Source of the DNA: JBEIHX01 sp044375455
GTDB lineage: Bacteria > Pseudomonadota > Alphaproteobacteria > Caulobacterales > Aquidulcibacteraceae
NCBI GenBank assembly: GCA_044375455.1
Contig: JBILMQ010000111.1
Span: 1 to 10,208, forward strand
Direction of reading: 5' to 3'
DNA: 10,208 nt
The first letter of the stretch is position 1; each line of letters begins with the position of its first letter. The notes under the pieces were generated by a model, which searched no databases, was not told the origin of the DNA, and saw only the letters and a list, made by a program, of their open reading frames with translations. The translations under genes and the position numbers were made by a program. Positions 7,801 through 10,208 of the stretch are shown piece after piece.

Positions 7801-8726
7801 AGAACGTCGGTACGCCACTGGGCGATGACGTCATGGGCCGCCTCTGGACGATTGGCGTCCCGCAAAACGCAAAGCAGGTTCAGACGCGCCCGTACATGCT
7901 GAGGGCAGCGTGAAACAACTGACCGGAACACCTGCTCAGCTGTGTCAAGGCGCTGCTGACCGAGGAGCAGCAGTCCGAAATTGTTTTCTACATCAGGATC
8001 GTCGGGAAAGCGCTTCCGCAGCTCGTCGAGCACCGGCTCCGCCGTGGCAAAGTCTCGCAATCCGATCAATGCTGACGACAGGTTTTTCAGCGCATCTGCG
8101 TTGCCAGCCTGCAGGTCAAGCGCATCGCGCGACACACGCTCAGCAGACACAAAGTCGCGGCTCGCAATGAGCGCAAACGCAAGACAATTGAGCGAGGCGC
8201 ATGAGCGCTGCTCCCGCTCGACTGCTCGCCGCGCCGTCTCTAGTGCGTCGCGCAACCGCCCCAGGGCGAGCAGGCTAAACGACTTGTTGCGAAAAATCGC
8301 CGCGGGCGCATCGCGTGCGTGTTCGGCTTTCTCCCACACGTCCACGGCCTCGCCATGTCGGCCAAGACGCGCCAAAGCAAGCGCGCGGTTGTTGAACGCC
8401 GGGCCGAAATCAGGCTGCAACTCCAGGGCGCGGCAGGCGGCGGAAAGGGCCTCGGCGGGCTGGTTCAGCTCCAGCCTGCCAGCTGCGATATTGTTGTGCA
8501 GTGGACCGAATTGGGGCTTGATCAAAAGTGCGCGTTCATACTCACGAAGGGCCTCATAGTGTTTGCCCATCTGAGCCTGGATGAAACCCAACAGGTGGCG
8601 GGCATCGAATCCTCTGGGGTCTGCCAACAAGGCGCGTTGGCAGAATTTCTCCGCAGCTTCCCATTCACCACGCGCCTGGGCTGCCATCGCTTGCTGAAGC
8701 GCCGTCTGATAGGGGGTCATCGCCAT
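4842..8726 (-). CDS. 1294-residue protein with two tandem TPR plus GT9-like glycosyltransferase modules
   Basis: The protein is TPR array 1 (about 1-345), glycosyltransferase domain 1 (360-620), TPR array 2 (about 640-1005), glycosyltransferase domain 2 (1029-1290). The arrays show the TPR spacing of W/L-G-Y/F-A-P residues every 34 positions and end in GLFEEGWQRLESRR and GDLRRGFELYEARR. Each GT domain has an EQGLxDTIQF motif, the GIAWQG / AIAWQG strand, (E/D)EGRSFP, DxTxxxHLAGAMGxPVW and SPWYPTARLFRQP. These parallel the GLGD and D-(S/T)-G-x-x-H-L-A-A motifs of ADP-heptose:LPS heptosyltransferases (GT9, GT-B fold). Domain 1 reads GLRD (R373) where domain 2 reads GLGD. There is no signal peptide or membrane helix, so it is probably cytoplasmic. 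One TPR-GT unit per protein is usual, which makes this double unit notable. Start: ATG at 8726 with GGAAG 4 bases before it; an ATG two codons later is an alternative. It follows a related gene by 25 bases, so an operon is likely. Donor and acceptor are unknown. Confidence 0.88.
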   Translation of the reverse strand: MAMTPYQTALQQAMAAQARGEWEAAEKFCQRALLADPRGFDARHLLGFIQAQMGKHYEALREYERALLIKPQFGPLHNNIAAGRLELNQPAEALSAACRALELQPDFGPAFNNRALALARLGRHGEAVDVWEKAEHARDAPAAIFRNKSFSLLALGRLRDALETARRAVEREQRSCASLNCLAFALIASRDFVSAERVSRDALDLQAGNADALKNLSSALIGLRDFATAEPVLDELRKRFPDDPDVENNFGLLLLGQQRLDTAEQVFRSVVSRCPQHVRARLNLLCVLRDANRPEAAHDVIAQWRTDVLPPPMAHTLGMICLSLGLFEEGWQRLESRRLLDTWRPRVLQGAEPRDADDIRGRRLLLYAEQGLRDTIQFARYAALLAGEAASVQLEVRPQIVALLSGLHKVQVIGHSAAPVDYDVHLPLLSAPRLLNTRLETIPADIPYIMPDPVRAAEWGQRIGGRGFKIGIAWQGDPLSAAEEGRSFPVGLFGGIGRIPGVRLISLQKNAGLEQLLDLPEGLTIETLGEDLDAGDQAFLDTAAVMEHLDLVVSCDTAIAHLAGAMGRPVWLALRHAPDWRWLVDREDSPWYPTARLFRQPSPGDWRSVFQDMARAVVARLDVAWSDAFLPGEVVSAGADDAARAEAMIASGDMEGAIRVCQAGLETNPAAIQLRQVLAVALAASGRRAEAVGHFEQVLKARPHYLLARTNLAYALNGLARYDEALSALGEEGPPDPALLPAWLDARALAYAGLLQHDRAQIDWRQATALAPQQPSYRLNWAMSLSQQKRFREAVEVLDPLLEARPEHEAALNLRIRCLLDASEFGLALDEARTARRRLPQSPVIARVLATCLIEDGAHGEALEILTDPASSADGSAETELLLGKIHDRASNWREAAEAYGAAVSLAPELADAWFGLGVAQGKLGDCAAWLQSLRSAVELNPTNASVRAGLAIARQNNGDWQGARADFEKAYSLDPQNVDVRWNFALHYLTTGDLRRGFELYEARRHRRGIQLVRDPGGEEARLRLDMLGRRLLVLPEQGLGDTIQFCRYAELLARDALSVELEVQPPLVSLLSQLKGVRIIPVGARPSVYDFHVPLMSLPRLFGTQLETIPAAVPYIHAQRDRVRQWASRLRSGGVKIAIAWQGSSFGSVDEGRSFPLRMFQKISEIPGVRLISIQKNFGVEQLADLPAGMAVESLGADFDAGDQAFLDTAAVIEHCDLVITSDTSIAHLAGAMGKPVWIALKFAPDWRWLLERSDSPWYPTARLFRQPRPGDWEGVFAQLTEAVREMARDRR
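4863..5642 (-). repeat. Glycosyltransferase module copy 2 (of three)
   Basis: It encodes residues 1029-1288 of the long protein. It is the most divergent copy: 81 of 106 core residues match copy 1 and 85 of 106 match the copy in the upstream gene. EQGLGD is intact (E1038-D1043), and TSDTSIAH replaces SCDTAIAH. Confidence 0.85.
6867..7649 (-). repeat. Glycosyltransferase module copy 1 (of three)
   Basis: It encodes residues 360-620 of the long protein. Over the 106-residue core from GVRLIS to PGDW, hand counting gives 91 of 106 identical to the copy in the upstream gene and 81 of 106 identical to the second copy in its own protein. The motif Gly is replaced by Arg at codon 7610-7608 (CGC). 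Confidence 0.85.
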
Positions 8727-8751
8727 CCAGCTTCCGCAAGAATCTCCCGGC

Positions 8752-10208
8752 CTAGCGCCGCGGCCGTGACCGCGTCACCTCAGCAGCGACGGCCTGGGCG
8801 AGGGTCTTGAACACGCTTGGCCAGTCGCCGGGGTTTGGCTGCCGGAACAGCCTCGCGGTTGGGTACCACGGACTGTCGTCACGGTTAAGCAACCAGCGCC
8901 AATCGGGCGCATGTTTGAGGGCAACCCACACCGGCCGACCCATTGCTCCAGCAAGATGCGCAATCGCAGTGTCGCAGGTGATCACCAGATCAAGCTGCGC
9001 GACCACGGCGGCCGCATCCAGAAAGGCTTGATCGCCCGCGTCGAAGTCCTCGCCCAAGGTTTCGATCGTCAGTCCTGCGGGCAGATCCAACAGCTGTTCT
9101 ACCCCGGCATTTTTTTGCAGGCTGATCAGCCGCACGCCGGCAATCCGTGCGATGTCTTCAAACAAGGCAACCGGCATAGAGCGGCCTTCGTCAGCCATGC
9201 TCAAGGGATTGCCCTGCCACGCAACGCCGATCTTGAAGCCGTTTGCGCCGATGCGCGTAGCCCACTGCGCCAGGCGGACAGGATCAGCCGTGATATAGGG
9301 GCCCTCCGCAGGTATGCTCTCCAGGCGCGTTGCAAGAATGCGCGGCACGCTCATCAATGGCACATGGGCATCGTAATCGGACGGCGCAACGCCAGCACCG
9401 ATCACCCGAACCCCGCGCAACCCGCTCAGCAACGCGACAAGTTCCGGCTGAACCTCAAGCTCAACCGACCCCGCATCCCGGGCCAACACTTGAGCGAAGC
9501 GCGCAAACTGGATCGTATCGCCCAGTCCCTGTTCCGCATACATGAAGAGACGACGGCGCACCGCGTCACGCCGATTCATCAGTTCACTGCCGGCCAGAGT
9601 ACGCACCGGCTCTTGCTTGCGTCGCCCCTCGTAGAGGTCCCAGCCACGCTGGAAATCCGCCCTGAGGAGGCAGACATGCGCCAGATTTCGTGTCACCTCA
9701 AGATCGTCGGGCCGAAGCTCGAGGGCTGCCTGCAGCGCGGCTTGCGCTTCGTCCGCGCGCCCGCACTGCAAGAGAGCCTGGCCATAGACCGACCACATCT
9801 GCCAATCGTGGATGTTGGTCGCCTGTAGGGTCTCACAGAGCGCCACCGCGTCCTCGTACCGCTTGAGCGCAAGATTGGCGCAGGCCAAGGCCAAGAGAAC
9901 CTGCGGATTGTCCCCCGCGACCTGCCGCGCCTGCTCAAGCCGGGCAAGGGCGTCGTGCGTACGCCCCAAGGCGATCAATGACAGGCCGCTCGCCCGAATG
10001 AACGACGCGTTGCCAGGGTCAGCGGCGAGAAGCGTTTCCCAAATCTCCAGGGCGGCATCGTGACGATCAATGCCCGCCAACGCGACGGCGCGGTTGTCGA
10101 GCGCCGCCGGCTGGCCCGGATCTATGGCAAGGGCGCGATCGGCAGCCTCAAGTGCATCAAAGTGCTGTTTGAGGCCATTCAATGCTGCAGCAAGATTGAT
10201 CCACCCGG
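8752..10208 (-). CDS. TPR plus GT9-like glycosyltransferase protein (5' end cut off)
   Basis: The frame runs open to the right edge: 484 residues are visible, and a TTG at 10182 sits inside a TPR helix (INLAAAL), so it is not a believable start. TPR repeats fill about the first 200 visible residues and end in ADFQRGWDLYEGRR. The GT9-like domain follows, with YAEQGLGDTIQF intact, GVAWQG, DEGRSMP, TCDTAIAHLAGAMGRPVW and SPWYPTARLFRQP. The TPR array aligns in register with that of the 1294-residue neighbour, where the same point is about residue 75, so roughly 70-80 residues or more are missing. It lies 25 bases upstream of that neighbour and is probably co-transcribed. Proteins of this design are cytoplasmic; the TPRs bind a partner or acceptor and the GT domain is thought to transfer a sugar from a nucleotide donor. 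An LPS core sugar or a protein such as flagellin would both be possible acceptors. The family is clear and the substrate is not. Confidence 0.86.
   Translation of the reverse strand, partial: GWINLAAALNGLKQHFDALEAADRALAIDPGQPAALDNRAVALAGIDRHDAALEIWETLLAADPGNASFIRASGLSLIALGRTHDALARLEQARQVAGDNPQVLLALACANLALKRYEDAVALCETLQATNIHDWQMWSVYGQALLQCGRADEAQAALQAALELRPDDLEVTRNLAHVCLLRADFQRGWDLYEGRRKQEPVRTLAGSELMNRRDAVRRRLFMYAEQGLGDTIQFARFAQVLARDAGSVELEVQPELVALLSGLRGVRVIGAGVAPSDYDAHVPLMSVPRILATRLESIPAEGPYITADPVRLAQWATRIGANGFKIGVAWQGNPLSMADEGRSMPVALFEDIARIAGVRLISLQKNAGVEQLLDLPAGLTIETLGEDFDAGDQAFLDAAAVVAQLDLVITCDTAIAHLAGAMGRPVWVALKHAPDWRWLLNRDDSPWYPTARLFRQPNPGDWPSVFKTLAQAVAAEVTRSRPRR
8779..9558 (-). repeat. 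Glycosyltransferase module copy 3, in the upstream gene
   Basis: It encodes the GT9-like domain of the truncated upstream protein. It is closer to copy 1 (91 of 106 core residues) than to copy 2 (85 of 106). EQGLGD is intact, with codons for Gly and Asp at 9522-9517. Confidence 0.85.

Noticed and set aside
4842..8726. O-GlcNAc transferase (GT41) as identity of the TPR proteins
   Set aside because: The TPR plus GT layout is similar, but the catalytic part has GT9-like motifs (GLGD, D-T-x-x-x-H-L-A-G) rather than the GT41 signatures.
8911..9828. 305-codon open frame on the plus strand
   Set aside because: It lies wholly antisense to the TPR-GT gene, whose protein has clear family motifs. The translation is rich in Arg, His and Gln with no domain pattern, as expected from the complement of GC-rich codons.
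1..10208. CRISPR array, tRNA or rRNA genes
   Set aside because: No short regularly spaced direct repeats, cloverleaf-like sequence or conserved rRNA segment was seen. The repeats present are coding TPR and GT modules.

Overview
The window looks like part of a cell-surface glycan or protein-glycosylation locus of a GC-rich, probably alphaproteobacterial, genome. The assignment rests on gene families and composition only: TPR plus glycosyltransferase-9-like proteins with the EQGLGDTIQF and SPWYPTARLFRQP signatures are common in that class. No marker gene fixes the genus.

Left part (1-3265, minus strand, lower GC). Reading in the direction of transcription, a two-membrane-segment GT2 glycosyltransferase (3265-2210) is followed by a 350-base stretch without a convincing gene. 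Then comes an extended-SDR NAD-dependent sugar epimerase/dehydratase (1856-879). A 240-base stretch follows that seems to hold remains of a broken gene. Last is an FkbM-type methyltransferase with an N-terminal Rossmann-like domain (636-1), whose 3' end lies outside the window. The spacers are long and look decayed, which suggests a region assembled by transfer and loss rather than a compact operon.

Middle (3266-4766). A 205-base divergent spacer separates the GT2 gene from a plus-strand Wzx/MOP-type polysaccharide flippase (3471-4766). GC content rises around here.

Right part (4842-10208, minus strand, high GC). Two adjacent genes 25 bases apart encode proteins made of TPR repeats followed by a GT9 (heptosyltransferase-like) domain. 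The upstream gene (8752-10208) is cut by the right edge. The downstream gene (4842-8726) encodes a 1294-residue protein in which the whole TPR-GT unit occurs twice. The window therefore holds three copies of the same module. The first module of the long protein has Arg in place of the second Gly of the EQGLGD motif, so it may be catalytically altered.

Working model (inference): the epimerase makes a modified nucleotide sugar, the GT2 enzyme loads a sugar onto a lipid carrier, the flippase moves a lipid-linked glycan across the membrane, the FkbM enzyme methylates it, and the TPR-GT proteins add sugars in the cytoplasm, with the TPR arrays probably selecting an acceptor or partner.
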